This document shows positions 20,758 through 33,719 of a stretch of 64,000 bases of DNA, in pieces (the stretch's first letter is position 1; every line of letters starts with the position of its first letter). The position numbers and the translations under genes were made by a program. The DNA is from Microbacterium sp. cx-55 (lineage in GTDB: Bacteria; Actinomycetota; Actinomycetes; Actinomycetales; Microbacteriaceae): contig NZ_CP088261.1 in NCBI RefSeq assembly GCF_021117345.1, positions 744,001 through 808,000 of the forward strand. The letters are read 5' to 3'. The notes under the pieces are model-generated. The model saw nothing but the letters and a program-made list of their open reading frames with translations, made no database searches and was not told the DNA's origin.

Positions 20758-22206
20758 TCAGGCGGTCGGCCGCCCGTAGGTCTCGAGAAAGCGGAGCCAC
20801 ACTTCGCTGAGCGTGGGATAGGCGGGCACGGCGTGCCAGAGGCGGGCGATGGGTACTTCGCCGACGATCGCGATCGTGGCGGCGTGTAGCAGTTCGGCGA
20901 CCTCGGACCCCACGAACGTGACGCCGATCAGCACCTGGCGGTCCTCGTCGACGATCGCGCGCGCGGTGCCGACGTAGTCGTCGCTGAACGTGGAGGCGCC
21001 GGCGACCCAGGAGAGGTCGTAATCGAGGGTGCGGATGCGGCGCCCGGCCTTCTGCGCGGCCGCTTCCGTGAGGCCGACCGACGCGACCTCGGGGTCGGTG
21101 AAGGTGACCTGCGGCACGCTGTCGTGGTCAGCCGTCGCGACGTGCGTGCCCCAGGGCGCGTCGTCGACCGTGCCGCCGGTGGCTCGTGCGGCGATGACGT
21201 CGCCCGCGGCGCGCGCCTGGTACTTGCCCTGGTGGGTGAGGAGAGCGCGGTGGTTGACGTCACCGACGGCGTACAGCCAGTCCGAGCCGTGCACGCGCAT
21301 CGTGTCGTCGACCTCGAGCCAGGTGCCCGGCTCCAGCCCGATGCTCTCGAGCCCGAGATCGTCGGTGCGCGGGAGGCGACCCGTCGCGACGAGCACCTCC
21401 GCGGCGCGCACGGTCTCGCCGCTCGAGAGAGTCAGTTCGGCCGTATCGCCCTCACGACGCGCCTCGGTGACCTCGGTGCCGAGGCGCAGCGTGACCCCGC
21501 GCTCGCGCAGCGCGTCACCGACGAGCGTGCCGGCGAACGGCTCCATCCCGCCGAGCAGCGACCCGCGTACGACGAGCGTCACCGACGCGCCGAGGTCCCT
21601 GTACGCGTTCGCCATCTCGGCCGCCACTACTCCGCCGCCGATGATGGCGAGACTCTCCGGCACCTGCTCGGCGCTGGTCGCCTCGCGACTGGTCCACGGC
21701 GAGATCTCGGCGAGTCCGGGGGTGTCGGGCAGCAGAGCGGAACTGCCGGTGCAGACCGCGACCGCGTGGCGGGCGATGAGCTCGGTCACGCCGCCATCTG
21801 CCGAGGTGACGCTCACCCGCTTCTCTCCGACGATCCGCCCGTGACCGCGCACGAGATCGATCCCGGCGCCCTGCAGCCACTCCACCTGCGAGGAGTCGTT
21901 CCACGAGTGCGTCAGGGTGTCGCGGCGTCGCAGCACACCGGCGACGTCGACGTCTCCGGTGACCGCTTGCTTCGCTCCGTCGACGGCCCGCGCGGCGCGA
22001 AGTGCCGAGCCCGCTCGCAGGAGCGCTTTCGAGGGCATGCACGCCCAGTACGAACATTCGCCGCCGACCAGTTCGCTCTCGACGATGACCGCCGTGAGTC
22101 CGCGTTGCACCGCGCGATCGGCGACGTTCTCGCCCACCGGGCCCGCCCCGATCACGATCAAGTCGTACGTGCGGGTGGCGGATGCTCCGGATGCGGCGTC
22201 GGTCAT
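20758..22206 (-). CDS. FAD-dependent pyridine nucleotide-disulfide oxidoreductase
   Basis: 482 residues. The N-terminal FAD site is [18 protein letters not shown]; the redox-active cysteine pair is in [16 protein letters not shown] (C-x4-C). A NAD(P) site ([22 protein letters not shown]), a second FAD motif (LYAVGDVN) and a dimerisation domain with the C-terminal His region ([18 protein letters not shown]) follow. It belongs to the dihydrolipoamide/mercuric reductase branch. No lipoyl or mer genes are adjacent, so the physiological disulfide substrate is open. It diverges from the ada/alkA-like gene. Confidence 0.88.
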   Translation of the reverse strand: MTDAASGASATRTYDLIVIGAGPVGENVADRAVQRGLTAVIVESELVGGECSYWACMPSKALLRAGSALRAARAVDGAKQAVTGDVDVAGVLRRRDTLTHSWNDSSQVEWLQGAGIDLVRGHGRIVGEKRVSVTSADGGVTELIARHAVAVCTGSSALLPDTPGLAEISPWTSREATSAEQVPESLAIIGGGVVAAEMANAYRDLGASVTLVVRGSLLGGMEPFAGTLVGDALRERGVTLRLGTEVTEARREGDTAELTLSSGETVRAAEVLVATGRLPRTDDLGLESIGLEPGTWLEVDDTMRVHGSDWLYAVGDVNHRALLTHQGKYQARAAGDVIAARATGGTVDDAPWGTHVATADHDSVPQVTFTDPEVASVGLTEAAAQKAGRRIRTLDYDLSWVAGASTFSDDYVGTARAIVDEDRQVLIGVTFVGSEVAELLHAATIAIVGEVPIARLWHAVPAYPTLSEVWLRFLETYGRPTA

Positions 22207-22337
22207 GCCGCGACGCTATCTCGTTCCGGTCACCGGGCGCGAGGGCTTGCGGACCCCGCGGGATGGCCCCCGGCGTGCCGCGCTGCCGTGTCCGAAAACC
22301 GCGAGCGGGTGGCGCCGGCGCGTGTCAGGCTGAGTGC

Positions 22338-23993
22338 ATGCCCCTCGCCGCAATGTCGTTCGACGAACGCTATCGCGCCATCCATTCGCGCGATGCGCGG
22401 TTCGACGGCCAGTTCGTGACCGCCGTTCGCACGACCGGCATCTACTGCCGTCCGAGCTGCCCGGCCCGCACCCCGCTGCCCGCGAACGTCACGTTCTACC
22501 CGACCAGTGCGGCCGCCCACGAAGCGGGGTACCGCGCGTGCAAGCGCTGTCTTCCGGAGGCCGCACCGGGTTCGCCGGAGTGGGACCTCCGCGCCGACGT
22601 CGCCGGCCGGGCGATGCGGCTGATCGCCGACGGAGTCGTCGAACGCGACGGGGTTCCCGGCCTCGCGCAGCGGCTCGGATACTCGTCGCGGCATCTCACG
22701 CGCGTGCTGACCGCGGAACTGGGGGCGGGGCCCCTCGCCCTCGCCCGCGCCCATCGCGCGCACACGGCACGGATGCTGCTCGTCGGCACCGACCTGCCCG
22801 CCTCCGAGGTCGCCTTCTCGGCGGGCTTCGCCAGCATCCGCCAGTTCAACGAGACGGTGCGCGAGGTCTTCGGGATGACCCCGCTCGCCCTCCGCGCGCG
22901 GCGTCGCGGCGAATATCACGCCGAGTCCGGCACGATCGAGCTGGTGCTCGCGCACCGAGGGCCGATCGACCTCGACGGCGTCTTCGGGTGGATGGACGTC
23001 CGCGCCGTCGCGGGCGCCGAGACGGCCACCCCCGACTCCTTCGCCCGCACCCTCCGCCTCGCGAGCGGCACCGCGTGGTTCGAGGTGCGCCGTACGCCCG
23101 ACGCCCTGCGGCTGCGGACGCGGCTGACGCGCCTGTCGGACCTGCCCCAGCTGCTCACGCGCGTGCGCCGGCTGTTCGACCTGGATGCCGACCCGACCGC
23201 GGTCGATGACGCACTCGCCCGCCACCCGGAGCTCGCCGCCCACGTGCGCGCCGTGCCCGGGATCCGAGTGCCCGGCGCCGCCGATCCGCACGAGATGCTG
23301 ATCCGCGCGATGGTCGGGCAGCAGATCACGGTCGCCGCCGCGCGCACCGCGTTGAACGCGCTGACGGATGCGCTCGGCGAGCGGGTACCCGCGCACGCCG
23401 GCACGGACCGGCTGTTCCCGACGATGGCCGCGATCGCGGCGCACGGCGCGGACGTGCTCCGCGGGCCGGGTGCCCGCATCCGCGCGATCACGGGCGCCGC
23501 CGCGGCGCTCGCCGACGGAACCCTGACCCTCGACGCGGGCGACGATGCGCAGGAGCAGCGCGCGCGACTGCTGGCGACGCCGGGCATCGGGCCGTGGACC
23601 GCGGACTACGTGCGGATGCGGGTGACGGGTGACCCCGACGTCTTCCTCCCGGGCGACGTGGCCGTCCGTGCCGGCGGCGCACGGCTCGGCCTCCCCGCCG
23701 ACCCCCGGGGCATCGCGGCCTGGGCCGAGCGCGGAGCACCCTGGCGGAGTTACCTCACGGCGCACCTGTGGCGCGCCGCCGCGGCGCCCGGGGCGGCCGC
23801 CCGGGCGGCCGCTGTGGCTGGGCCGACTGTGGCGCGCGCGGCGCCCGCGGCGGCCGCCTCTCGCCCGGCGGCGCGGAAGAGGACCGCAGTCGTCGGACCG
23901 GACCCCGCCGCGGCGCCACATCCGTCCCACGAGTTCACATCTGCCCCAGCGGTCCGACGACTCGCGACCACCCCCACCCAGGAGACGCCATGA
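22338..23993 (+). CDS. Ada/AlkA fusion: alkylation-response activator and DNA-3-methyladenine glycosylase
   Basis: 551 residues. Order of domains: Ada N-terminal zinc domain with Cys37, Cys41, Cys68 and Cys71 (Cys37 being the predicted phosphotriester methyl acceptor), an AraC-type HTH (about 85-190; [20 protein letters not shown]), an AlkA N-terminal domain, and an HhH-GPD glycosylase ([16 protein letters not shown], with the catalytic Asp in FLPGDVAVR). A low-complexity Ala/Arg tail ends it. The ATG at 22338 gives the standard [10 protein letters not shown] start. The stop overlaps the next start (ATGA), so activator, glycosylase and methyltransferase are made together. Methylation of the zinc domain would switch on the operon by analogy with E. 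coli Ada. Confidence 0.92.
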   Translation: MPLAAMSFDERYRAIHSRDARFDGQFVTAVRTTGIYCRPSCPARTPLPANVTFYPTSAAAHEAGYRACKRCLPEAAPGSPEWDLRADVAGRAMRLIADGVVERDGVPGLAQRLGYSSRHLTRVLTAELGAGPLALARAHRAHTARMLLVGTDLPASEVAFSAGFASIRQFNETVREVFGMTPLALRARRRGEYHAESGTIELVLAHRGPIDLDGVFGWMDVRAVAGAETATPDSFARTLRLASGTAWFEVRRTPDALRLRTRLTRLSDLPQLLTRVRRLFDLDADPTAVDDALARHPELAAHVRAVPGIRVPGAADPHEMLIRAMVGQQITVAAARTALNALTDALGERVPAHAGTDRLFPTMAAIAAHGADVLRGPGARIRAITGAAAALADGTLTLDAGDDAQEQRARLLATPGIGPWTADYVRMRVTGDPDVFLPGDVAVRAGGARLGLPADPRGIAAWAERGAPWRSYLTAHLWRAAAAPGAAARAAAVAGPTVARAAPAAAASRPAARKRTAVVGPDPAAAPHPSHEFTSAPAVRRLATTPTQETP

Positions 23994-24514
23994 CCGCCCT
24001 CATCGAGACCATCGACACCCCCGACGGGCCCTTCACCGCGCTCGTCGACGACCGCCAGCGCGTGCTCGCGTCGGGGTGGACGGCCGATCGTGAGGTCGCC
24101 CTCGGCCGGCTGCGCGCGGCGGCGCGGCCCGCGGAGGCCCGGGACGGCACGGTCGAGGCCATGGCGGCCGTGCGCGCCTACTACGCGGGCGACGTGACGG
24201 CGATCGACGACGTCGCGGTGCACCAGGTCGGCACGGTCGGTCAGCTCGCCGGGTGGCGCGCGCTGCGGAGCATCGCGCCCGGCGCGCCGCTCACCTACAC
24301 GGAGTTCGCGATCGTCCTGGGCTCTCCGCGGGCGGTGCGGGCGGCCGCATCCATCTGCGCCCGGAACGCACCCGCGCTGTTCGTGCCGTGCCACCGCGTG
24401 CTTCGCACCGGGGGAGCGCTCGGCGGCTTCGCCTGGGGGCTCGACGTCAAGCGCAGCCTTCTCGACCGCGAGCGCGGCGAGCGCGGCGAGCTCGTCGTGC
24501 ACCGGACGACTTGA
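23990..24514 (+). CDS. ogt: Methylated-DNA--protein-cysteine methyltransferase
   Basis: 174 residues. It removes alkyl groups from O6 of guanine by suicide transfer to Cys134 in [12 protein letters not shown]. The usual Asn hinge region and the PCHR motif are intact. The segment before the HTH reads [18 protein letters not shown], slightly unlike the common GTxFQxxVWxAL. It overlaps the stop of the Ada/AlkA gene by 4 nt (ATGA) and supplies the O6-methylguanine activity missing from that fusion. Confidence 0.93.
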   Translation: MTALIETIDTPDGPFTALVDDRQRVLASGWTADREVALGRLRAAARPAEARDGTVEAMAAVRAYYAGDVTAIDDVAVHQVGTVGQLAGWRALRSIAPGAPLTYTEFAIVLGSPRAVRAAASICARNAPALFVPCHRVLRTGGALGGFAWGLDVKRSLLDRERGERGELVVHRTT

Positions 24515-24590
24515 GCGTCGAGGGCGTCGTGCGGCGGACGGTCTGAGCGCGGCGAGCACCGTCCCGGGAAGGGTGTGGCGCTCGCGCGTG

Positions 24591-24620
24591 TTGCATCCAG
24601 CGAATCCACAGGCATATTCT
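24591..24620 (+). promoter_or_regulatory. Sigma-70-type promoter for the ABC exporter operon
   Basis: TTGCAT (24591-24596), an 18-nt spacer and TATTCT (24615-24620) lie 76 nt before the start of the exporter gene, in an AT-richer patch of the gap 24515-24696. Assigned by eye. Confidence 0.5.
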
Positions 24621-24696
24621 GGAGGGCTGCTCTCCCTCCGCATGCGCCCCGCCGATCGCGGGGCTCCGGACCTGCGCCACGCACCCCCCAGGAACC

Positions 24697-26505
24697 ATGA
24701 CACCCTCTTCCACGCTCTCCACTCCGCGCGCCCTCGCGCGGTTGCTTCCGTTCGCGCGCCCCGTGCTTCCGCGGCTCATCCTCGGCGCGGTCAGCGCCCT
24801 GGCGGCCAGCATCGTCGCGCTCATGATCCCCCTCGTCCTCGAGGGCGTCGTCGGCGGCCCGATCGCTTCGGGCGACCCCGGCCAGATCCTGTGGGGCGCG
24901 ATCGCGGTCCTCGCCCTGGGATTGGCGGAGGCGATTCTCGTGTGGGCGCGGCGCTGGTTCGTGCTCGCGCCCTCGACGCACATCGAGTACGAGTTGCGCA
25001 CCGGGTTCTACCGACGGCTGCAGCGTCTCCCGGTCTCGTTCCACGACCGCTGGCAGTCCGGACAGCTGCTGAGCCGCATGATGCAGGACATCAGCCTCAT
25101 CCGCCGCTGGCTCGCGTTCGGCCTCATCCTGCTGGTCGTCAACGTGCTCACGATCGCCATCGGCACCGTGCTGCTGTTCCAGTGGCACTGGCTGCTCGGT
25201 GTGATCTTCCTGATCTTCTCCGCGCCGCTCTGGTACGCCGGCTTCCACTTCGAGAAGCAGTACGGCACGCTCGCCCGGCAGAGTCAGGACCAGGCCGGCG
25301 ATCTGGCGACGTCGGTCGAGGAGAGCGTGCACGGCATCCGCGTGCTGAAGGCCTTCGGTCGGGGCGGGCACGCGCTGGCGAAGTTCACCCGCCAGGCCGA
25401 GACGCTGCGTCAGACCGAGCTCCGCAAGGCTCGGGCGATCGGGCAGATCTGGTTCTGGCTCGTGCTGCTGCCGGAGATCGCCTTCGCGTTCTGCCTGGGC
25501 GCCGGCATCGTGCTCGCCAGCCTCGGTGAGCTCTCGGTCGCGCAGCTGTTCGCCTTCTTCGCGATGGCGACCGTGCTGCGGTGGCCGATGGAATCCATCG
25601 GCTTCCTCTTCTCCTTCATGCTCGACGCCCGCACGGCCACCGACCGTATCTACGAGGTGTTCGACGAGGAGAACACGATCGTCGATCCGGCCGCGCCGAA
25701 GACGATCCCGACGGCGCGCGGGCGACTCGTGTTCGAGGACGCGCACTTCCGCTATCAGGATGCGCCCGAGACGCAGCGCGACCTCCTAGACGGGGTCGAC
25801 CTCGCGCTCGAGCCGGGCGAGACGATGGCTCTCGTCGGTCTCACGGGTTCCGGCAAGACCACCCTCACGACGCTCCCCGCGCGGCTCTACGACGTGACGG
25901 GCGGTCGGGTCACGCTCGACGGCGTCGACGTCCGCGACCTGACGCTCGAAGAGCTCCGCACCCATGTGGCGATGGCGTTCGAGGACGCGACGCTCTTCTC
26001 CGCAAGCGTCCGCGAGAACGTGCTGCTCGGTCGGGACGACCTCGATCCGGCCTCGCCGGAGGGCGAGCGGGTGATGCGCGAGGCTCTCACGATCGCGCAG
26101 GCCGGCTTCGTCGACGAGCTTCCCCGTGGCGTTGACACCGTCATCGGCGAGGAGGGCCTGAGCCTCTCCGGCGGCCAGCGCCAGCGCCTCGCCCTCGCCC
26201 GTGCGGTCGCGGCGCGCCCGGCCGTGCTGGTGCTCGACGACCCGCTGTCGGCCCTCGATGTCGACACCGAGGCGCTCGTGGAAGAGGCGCTTCGTCGCGT
26301 GCTCGCCGAGACCACCGCGCTCATCATCGCCCACCGCCCGTCGACGGTCGCGCTCGCCGACCGCGTCGCGCTCATGGAGCACGGCCGGGTCACCGCGGTC
26401 GGCACGCATTCCGAGCTCATGCGCACCTCGGACCACTACCGCTACGTCATCTCCAGTCTCGACAGCGATGACGCGGATGCAGCCCACGAAGGAGTCGCGT
26501 CATGA
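24697..26505 (+). CDS. Heterodimeric ABC exporter subunit 1 (degenerate Walker B)
   Basis: 602 residues: six-helix transmembrane domain (about 1-320) fused to an ATPase. Walker [10 protein letters not shown] is near residue 380, signature [14 protein letters not shown] near 488, H-loop [11 protein letters not shown] near 548. Walker B reads [12 protein letters not shown], with Asp where the catalytic Glu normally stands, so its own site should be weak. It overlaps the next gene by 4 nt. The pair resembles TmrAB/BmrCD-type asymmetric exporters of drugs, lipids or peptides; the substrate is unknown. Confidence 0.9.
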   Translation: MTPSSTLSTPRALARLLPFARPVLPRLILGAVSALAASIVALMIPLVLEGVVGGPIASGDPGQILWGAIAVLALGLAEAILVWARRWFVLAPSTHIEYELRTGFYRRLQRLPVSFHDRWQSGQLLSRMMQDISLIRRWLAFGLILLVVNVLTIAIGTVLLFQWHWLLGVIFLIFSAPLWYAGFHFEKQYGTLARQSQDQAGDLATSVEESVHGIRVLKAFGRGGHALAKFTRQAETLRQTELRKARAIGQIWFWLVLLPEIAFAFCLGAGIVLASLGELSVAQLFAFFAMATVLRWPMESIGFLFSFMLDARTATDRIYEVFDEENTIVDPAAPKTIPTARGRLVFEDAHFRYQDAPETQRDLLDGVDLALEPGETMALVGLTGSGKTTLTTLPARLYDVTGGRVTLDGVDVRDLTLEELRTHVAMAFEDATLFSASVRENVLLGRDDLDPASPEGERVMREALTIAQAGFVDELPRGVDTVIGEEGLSLSGGQRQRLALARAVAARPAVLVLDDPLSALDVDTEALVEEALRRVLAETTALIIAHRPSTVALADRVALMEHGRVTAVGTHSELMRTSDHYRYVISSLDSDDADAAHEGVAS

Positions 26506-28313
26506 CGACCGTCACCGGAACCGGCGGAGAAGACCGCTCCGACTACACGCGTGAAGAGAGCCGCCACATCCGGCGCCGGTCGCTGCGCCTGCTCGGCTCG
26601 CTCGTGACACCGCTGCGCGGGCATCTGATCCTCGCGGCGCTCGTGCTCGTCGTCTCGACGGCGCTCCGTGTGATCGGCCCGGCACTCATCGCCTACGGCA
26701 TCGACACGGCGCTTCCTGCGGTGATCGACCGGATGGACTGGATGCCGGCGATCGGCGTGTTCGCCGTGTACCTCGTGTCCGCCATCGGCGGGGCGGGGCT
26801 CATCGGCTGGTACGTGGTCGTCGCCGCGCGGCTCACCCAGGCGGTCATGATGGACCTCCGCACGCGCATCTTCCGGCACACGCAGCGACTCAGCCTCGAG
26901 TTCCACGAGTCGTACACCTCGGGCCGCATCATCTCGCGCCAGACGAGCGACCTCGACACCATCCGCGAACTGCTCGACGGCGGGCTGAACGAACTCGTCT
27001 CTGGTGTTCTCTACGGCGGGTTCACCCTCGTCGCGCTGCTGCTGCTTGACTGGGAGAGCGGCGCCGTCCTCGTGATCATGGGCGTGCCGCTGTGGCTGCT
27101 CATGCGGTGGTTCTACCGGCGGTCCCAGGTCGTGTACCGCGAGTCGCGGGTCGTGAGCGCGAAGGTTATCGTGCAGTTCGTCGAGAGCATGACCGGCATC
27201 CGCGCGGTGAAGGCGTTCCGCAAGGAGCCGCGCAACGACGAGGCTTTCGGCGAGCTGTCGGGTCAGTACCGCGATGTGAACATGCGCTCGATCAAGCTGT
27301 TCGGCACGTTCGAGCCGGCCCTCATGGCGATCTCGGCGGCGACGCTCGCGCTCGTGATCCTGTGGGGCGGGCTCCGCGTCTCGAGCGGCGAGTTGGAGGT
27401 CGGTGTGCTGCTGGCCGCGGTGCTGTACGTGCGTAACTTCTTCTCGCCGCTGCAGGAAGTGGCGATGTTCCTCAACTCGTACCAGTCCGCCGCCGCGGCG
27501 CTCGAGAAGGTGTCGGGCGTGCTGGAGGAGGAGCCGTCGGTGCCCGATCCGGTGACGCCGGTCGACCTGCGTTCGGCCCGCGGCGCCATCGGGTTCGACG
27601 ATGTCGAGTTCGGGTACGGCGACGGCCGGGTCGTTCTGCCGGGCTTCTCGCTCGACGTTCCCGCGGGGCAGACCATCGCTCTCGTGGGCACCACCGGCGC
27701 GGGGAAGACGACGCTCGCGAAGCTGGTGTCGCGCTTCTACGACCCGACCGCGGGGCGTGTGACGCTCGATGGCGTGGACCTTCGGGAACTGCATCCGAAG
27801 GATCTGCGGCGCGCGATCGTCATGGTGACGCAGGAGGCGTACCTGTTCAGCGGAACGGTCGCCGACAACATCGCGCTCGGCAAACCCGACGCCACCTTCG
27901 AGGAGATCCAGCGGGCGGCGCGGGCTGTCGGCGCCGAGCAGTTCATCGAGGCGCTGCCCGACGGGTACGACACCGACGTGAACAAGCGCGGCGGACGGGT
28001 GTCGGCGGGGCAGCGTCAGCTGATCTCGTTCGCCCGCGCCTTCCTCGCCGATCCGGCCGTGCTGATCCTCGACGAGGCGACCGCGTCGCTCGACATCCCG
28101 AGCGAGCGGCTCATCCAGGAGGCGCTGCAGACCCTGCTCGCCGACCGCACGGCCATCATCATCGCCCACCGGTTGTCGACCGTCGCGATCGCCGACCGGG
28201 TGCTCGTCATGGAGCACGGTCGCATCATCGAGGACGACACCCCGGCCACCCTCATCGCCGGAACCGGTAAGTTCGCCCAGTTGCACGCGGCCTGGCGGGC
28301 CTCGCTGGTCTGA
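26502..28313 (+). CDS. Heterodimeric ABC exporter subunit 2 (catalytic Walker B)
   Basis: 603 residues, six membrane helices then an ATPase. Walker [13 protein letters not shown] is near residue 395, Walker [13 protein letters not shown] (catalytic Glu present) near 520, but the signature is [14 protein letters not shown] rather than LSGGQ. In the heterodimer the consensus ATP site is therefore this subunit's Walker A/B with subunit 1's LSGGQ, and the degenerate site is the reverse. It starts in the stop of subunit 1 (ATGA) and is the last gene of the operon. Confidence 0.9.
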   Translation: MTTVTGTGGEDRSDYTREESRHIRRRSLRLLGSLVTPLRGHLILAALVLVVSTALRVIGPALIAYGIDTALPAVIDRMDWMPAIGVFAVYLVSAIGGAGLIGWYVVVAARLTQAVMMDLRTRIFRHTQRLSLEFHESYTSGRIISRQTSDLDTIRELLDGGLNELVSGVLYGGFTLVALLLLDWESGAVLVIMGVPLWLLMRWFYRRSQVVYRESRVVSAKVIVQFVESMTGIRAVKAFRKEPRNDEAFGELSGQYRDVNMRSIKLFGTFEPALMAISAATLALVILWGGLRVSSGELEVGVLLAAVLYVRNFFSPLQEVAMFLNSYQSAAAALEKVSGVLEEEPSVPDPVTPVDLRSARGAIGFDDVEFGYGDGRVVLPGFSLDVPAGQTIALVGTTGAGKTTLAKLVSRFYDPTAGRVTLDGVDLRELHPKDLRRAIVMVTQEAYLFSGTVADNIALGKPDATFEEIQRAARAVGAEQFIEALPDGYDTDVNKRGGRVSAGQRQLISFARAFLADPAVLILDEATASLDIPSERLIQEALQTLLADRTAIIIAHRLSTVAIADRVLVMEHGRIIEDDTPATLIAGTGKFAQLHAAWRASLV

Positions 28314-28357
28314 GGTGCGTCACCGCCCGTTCAACCGGGCGGCGTAGCGTCGCGCTC

Positions 28358-29170
28358 GTGCCCCTGCCGCATCCGCCTCCGACCGTCGCCGCGAGCGGTG
28401 GGCTCCGGTGGTCGCGCGTGGCGGGTGGGATCGTGATCGTGACGGCGCTGTGCGTGGCCGGGGCGGTGCTCGTTCGTCCGACAGACGTGGGCCCGGGCGC
28501 GGCTCCGGCCGCCGTGCCGGTCGTGTCGGCTGCCGTCGCGCCGGTGGCGGAGGCGTTACCGGCGGGGGAGGCCGCGGCGGGAGCTGCCGCCACGGTGGAG
28601 AGCGTCTCGGTCGTCGTCGCGCCGGATGCCGGGTGGGTCGAGGCGACGGCCGCGCGCACGGGGATCCCGGTGCGTGCGCTCGAGGCCTACGCGCGCGCCG
28701 ATCTCGTGATCGATGCCGAACAGCCCGGATGCGGAATCGGGTGGAACACGATCGCCGGGATCGCGGCGATCGAATCCGATCACGGTCGGCACGGCGGTGC
28801 GGTGCTCGGGGCCGATGGGTACTCGACCCCGACGATCCGCGGCGCGGCGCTGGACGGCCGCGGGGTCGCGGCGATCCCCGACACCGACGGGGGAGCGTGG
28901 GACGGGGATGCGGTCTGGGATCGCGCGGTCGGACCGCTCCAGTTCATCCCCGCCACCTGGAGCACCTGGGGCGCCGACGGGAACGGCGACGGCGCGGCGG
29001 ATCCGAATCAGATCGATGACGCGGCCCTCGCGGCGGCGCGCTACCTGTGCGCGTCGGGTGAGATGACGACGGTCGGCGGATGGCGCACCGCGGTGTTCAG
29101 CTACAACCATCTCGACGTCTACGTCGACGATGTGGCTCGTGTCGCGCAGCAGTACGGGGCGTCCGGCTGA
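28358..29170 (+). CDS. Membrane-anchored lytic murein transglycosylase
   Basis: 270 residues. An N-terminal hydrophobic segment at about residues 23-45 (VAGGIVIVTALCVAGAVLV) acts as signal anchor, an Ala/Val-rich linker follows, and a lysozyme-like SLT_2 catalytic domain covers about 90-268. The catalytic Glu is in GIAAIESDHGRHGG. Further family blocks are AVGPLQFIPATWSTWG, DPNQIDDAALAAARYLC and AVFSYNHLDVYVDDV. It cleaves peptidoglycan at the MurNAc-GlcNAc bond, at or outside the membrane. The GTG start at 28358 is the first that keeps the anchor. Confidence 0.88.
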   Translation: MPLPHPPPTVAASGGLRWSRVAGGIVIVTALCVAGAVLVRPTDVGPGAAPAAVPVVSAAVAPVAEALPAGEAAAGAAATVESVSVVVAPDAGWVEATAARTGIPVRALEAYARADLVIDAEQPGCGIGWNTIAGIAAIESDHGRHGGAVLGADGYSTPTIRGAALDGRGVAAIPDTDGGAWDGDAVWDRAVGPLQFIPATWSTWGADGNGDGAADPNQIDDAALAAARYLCASGEMTTVGGWRTAVFSYNHLDVYVDDVARVAQQYGASG

Positions 29171-29185
29171 ATCCCGGCGGCAGGA

Positions 29186-29638
29186 TCAGATCCGGATGCG
29201 GGCGACGATCTCGCCGAACTCGGTCTCATCGAACGGCTCGAATCCGACGCTCCGGAAGAACATCTCCGGACCCTCTTCGCCGGCTTCGTAGATGACGTCG
29301 ACATGGTCCATGCCGCGCTCGCGCGCCTCGGAGATCAGGCTGTCGACGGCGAATCGTCCGACGCCGCGGCGCTGTTCGTCCGCGTCGACGTTGATGCGCC
29401 AGAGGACGGAGCGGAAATGCTCGTTCGAGGAGTCCGCATCCAGGTTCGCGCTCACGAAGCCCACGACCTCGTCGCCGTCGAGCACGACGCGCTGCCAGGT
29501 GGTGCGCGGGTCGACCACGGTGGCCGCGACTCCGTAACTGACCGGGGCGAGGAACTGTTCCTGCCCGGGCTTGAGGGACAGCGTGTTCACGGCGACGATC
29601 GTCGCGGCGGAGAGCTCTTCGAGGCGCAGTTCCGTCAT
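29186..29638 (-). CDS. GNAT family N-acetyltransferase
   Basis: 150 residues. The acetyl-CoA motif A is visible as WRINVDADEQRRGVGRFAVDSL (cited in part), with R-R-G-V-G binding the pyrophosphate, and a C-terminal MFFRSVGFEPFDE typical of the fold. An upstream GTG at 29644 would add two residues; neither start has a strong ribosome site. The substrate is unknown. It converges with the transglycosylase gene and diverges from icd. Confidence 0.85.
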   Translation of the reverse strand: MTELRLEELSAATIVAVNTLSLKPGQEQFLAPVSYGVAATVVDPRTTWQRVVLDGDEVVGFVSANLDADSSNEHFRSVLWRINVDADEQRRGVGRFAVDSLISEARERGMDHVDVIYEAGEEGPEMFFRSVGFEPFDETEFGEIVARIRI

Positions 29639-29726
29639 ACCCACAGGCTAGCGCGCACGGCTCCCTCCCCGAAGGGATCGGACCGTGCATTACCGCGCGC
29701 CGCGTTCGCGCGCGCTGACAGAGGCG

Positions 29727-29756
29727 GAAAACTATCTTGACGTCGAGATAGTTTTC
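29727..29756. promoter_or_regulatory. 30-bp palindromic operator upstream of icd
   Basis: A 30-bp near-perfect palindrome pairs 14 of 15 positions; its core is TATCTTGACGTCGAGATA, flanked by GAAAAC and GTTTTC. A -10-like TAGGCT follows at 29767-29772, so the palindrome spans the -35 region. The core is nearly identical to the site before sucC, pointing to one regulator for both TCA-cycle genes. Confidence 0.75.
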
Positions 29757-29774
29757 GGCCGTGGGGTAGGCTGA

Positions 29775-32030
<2,256 letters not shown>

Positions 32031-32038
32031 TCACCGGA

Positions 32039-32084
32039 AACGACGGAGGGGGCGGATGCTGCAGCATCCGCCCCCTCCGTCGTT
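32039..32084. terminator. 46-bp perfect palindrome terminator after icd
   Basis: Two 23-bp arms meet at CTGCAG with no unpaired loop; the arms contain GGAGGGGGCGGATGC. It lies between convergent icd and the L,D-transpeptidase gene, so it can end both transcripts. Confidence 0.88.
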
Positions 32085-32093
32085 CGGTCTCGC

Positions 32094-33545
32094 TCAGTGG
32101 TGAACGGAGACCTCGGTGCCGTTGGGCGCCCAGTCGAACACGAACTTCGCCTGCGACACCGGCATGTTGACGCAGCCGTGGCTCATCGGGTTGCCGAAGT
32201 TGTTGTGCCAGTAGGCGCCGTGGAAGCCCACGTCCGGCGCGAAGTAGGTCACCCAGGGGACGTCCTTCGTGCAGTAGGCCGAGGTCGGGCCGCACCCCAT
32301 GTCTTGCATGGACACGTGGGCGAAGACCTCGAAGTTGCCGGTGGGCGTCGCGGTGCCCGGAAGACCCGACGACACCGCCCAGCTCTGCACGACCTGGTCG
32401 TTCTCGTAGAGGACCGCGCGCTGCGTGGACAGGTTCACATCGATGTGCCGGTACAGCGCCGTCGTCTGGAAGGGCGTCTCGGCGACCGTCAGGCGGTAGG
32501 CGGCGTCGCCACCGGCGAGCTGCGCGGCGAACGCGCTCGCGATGCTCGAGGTGTCGTCGAGGCTGCGTCCGGCCAGGCCCGCGGTGAGTTCCCTGAGGGT
32601 TTCGCCCGCGGAGTTGGTGACCACCGTGGCGTTGACCGGCGCGCGGTCGACGAGGCTCGGGAGCGTGTCGACGGTCGCCTGGATCGCGCCGGCATCCGCC
32701 GCGAGGGCGATGTCGCCGTCGACGTCCGACACGGTGAGCCAGGATGCGGCGACCGCGCGGTCGACCGGCACGGTGCGCTCGTCGCCGACGTAGAAGCCGA
32801 CCGTGTCGAGCAGGCCGTTCAAGCGCCCGACGGCGGCATCGGCCTCGGGCGTCGTGACCGCGGCTTCGACCGGGACGACCGTCGCGTCGATGCGCGCGGT
32901 GCCCGCTCCGCTCGTGAAGGCGTCTTCCAGAGCCGCACGGACGGTCGCGAGGTCGAGACCGGCGCCCTCGGTGGCCGGCGTCGTGACGTAGGAGGCGGAT
33001 GCAGCGTCGAAAGCGACCGTCGCGTCGACCGGGTCGACGTAGGCCGCGCCCGCGGCAGAGCGCAACGACTCTTCCGCCTGCGTCGCGTCGATGGCCACGT
33101 CGGCGTCGATCGGCGCCGAGTTCCACTGGGTCACGTTCCACATCGGGTGCGCGGCGAACGCGGCTTCGGCGAGGGCCCGAGCATCGACCGTCGCGCCGAG
33201 GTCGGCTCCCGTGACGGTGGCGACACCATCCGCGGTCTCGAGCTCGACGGTCGTTCCGGCCAGGCGCGCCTGGAGGGCGTCGGCGGCGGCGCCCACCGTG
33301 AGGCCGCCGACCGGGACTCCGGCGACCGCCGTTCCGGGGGCGATGAGGATGAGGGAGAGCACGGCGGCCGCAGCCGCGACGACGCCGCCGGGGATGCCGA
33401 GCCAGAGTCCGAGGTGCCGCTTCTTCGCGGCCGGCTCTTCCGGTGCCCAGGCATAGGTGGGCGCATCGATATCGCACGAGTCGCCACCCTGGGGCGAAAC
33501 GGACGTGTCGGTCTGCGGCGTCGGGCCGGTCACGAGATCGGTCAC
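32094..33545 (-). CDS. L,D-transpeptidase (YkuD) with PG_binding_4-type domains
   Basis: 483 residues. A cytoplasmic N-terminus is followed by one membrane helix (about 47-70) and two repeated alpha/beta domains resembling PG_binding_4. The C-terminal YkuD catalytic domain ends in MSHGCVNM with catalytic Cys458 and its upstream His. It makes 3-3 peptidoglycan cross-links outside the membrane. The GTG at 33545 is preceded by AGGGGG. It converges with icd and diverges from the ROK regulator gene. Confidence 0.92.
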   Translation of the reverse strand: MTDLVTGPTPQTDTSVSPQGGDSCDIDAPTYAWAPEEPAAKKRHLGLWLGIPGGVVAAAAAVLSLILIAPGTAVAGVPVGGLTVGAAADALQARLAGTTVELETADGVATVTGADLGATVDARALAEAAFAAHPMWNVTQWNSAPIDADVAIDATQAEESLRSAAGAAYVDPVDATVAFDAASASYVTTPATEGAGLDLATVRAALEDAFTSGAGTARIDATVVPVEAAVTTPEADAAVGRLNGLLDTVGFYVGDERTVPVDRAVAASWLTVSDVDGDIALAADAGAIQATVDTLPSLVDRAPVNATVVTNSAGETLRELTAGLAGRSLDDTSSIASAFAAQLAGGDAAYRLTVAETPFQTTALYRHIDVNLSTQRAVLYENDQVVQSWAVSSGLPGTATPTGNFEVFAHVSMQDMGCGPTSAYCTKDVPWVTYFAPDVGFHGAYWHNNFGNPMSHGCVNMPVSQAKFVFDWAPNGTEVSVHH

Positions 33546-33696
33546 GCGCTCACCCCCTGCGAGTCATGTGTCTTCTCATGGTACGCGACCGCTCGGGCGT
33601 GTCGGCAACGATCCGGTCTCGACTGCGGCGCATCTCGATCGTGCGTCCGAAGGTAACGGTCATGTAAAACCGGGTGCCGGTGGTTGCGTTCGATTT

Positions 33697-33719
33697 GTTT
33701 GTAAGGTCTACTAACAAAC
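33697..33719. promoter_or_regulatory. ROK operator and leaderless promoter
   Basis: The inverted repeat GTTTGTAAG-N5-CTAACAAAC abuts the ATG at 33720. It contains a -10-like TAAGGT (33702-33707) 12 nt before the ATG, so transcription should start at or near the start codon (leaderless). The block TGTAAGG-N4-CTAACAAA is exactly shared with 43180-43198. It implies self-repression by the ROK protein. Confidence 0.72.

Noticed and set aside
22182..22337. Longer N-terminus for the Ada/AlkA protein
   Set aside because: The frame is open upstream, but those residues are unrelated to the family, while the ATG at 22338 gives the standard FDERYRAI start.
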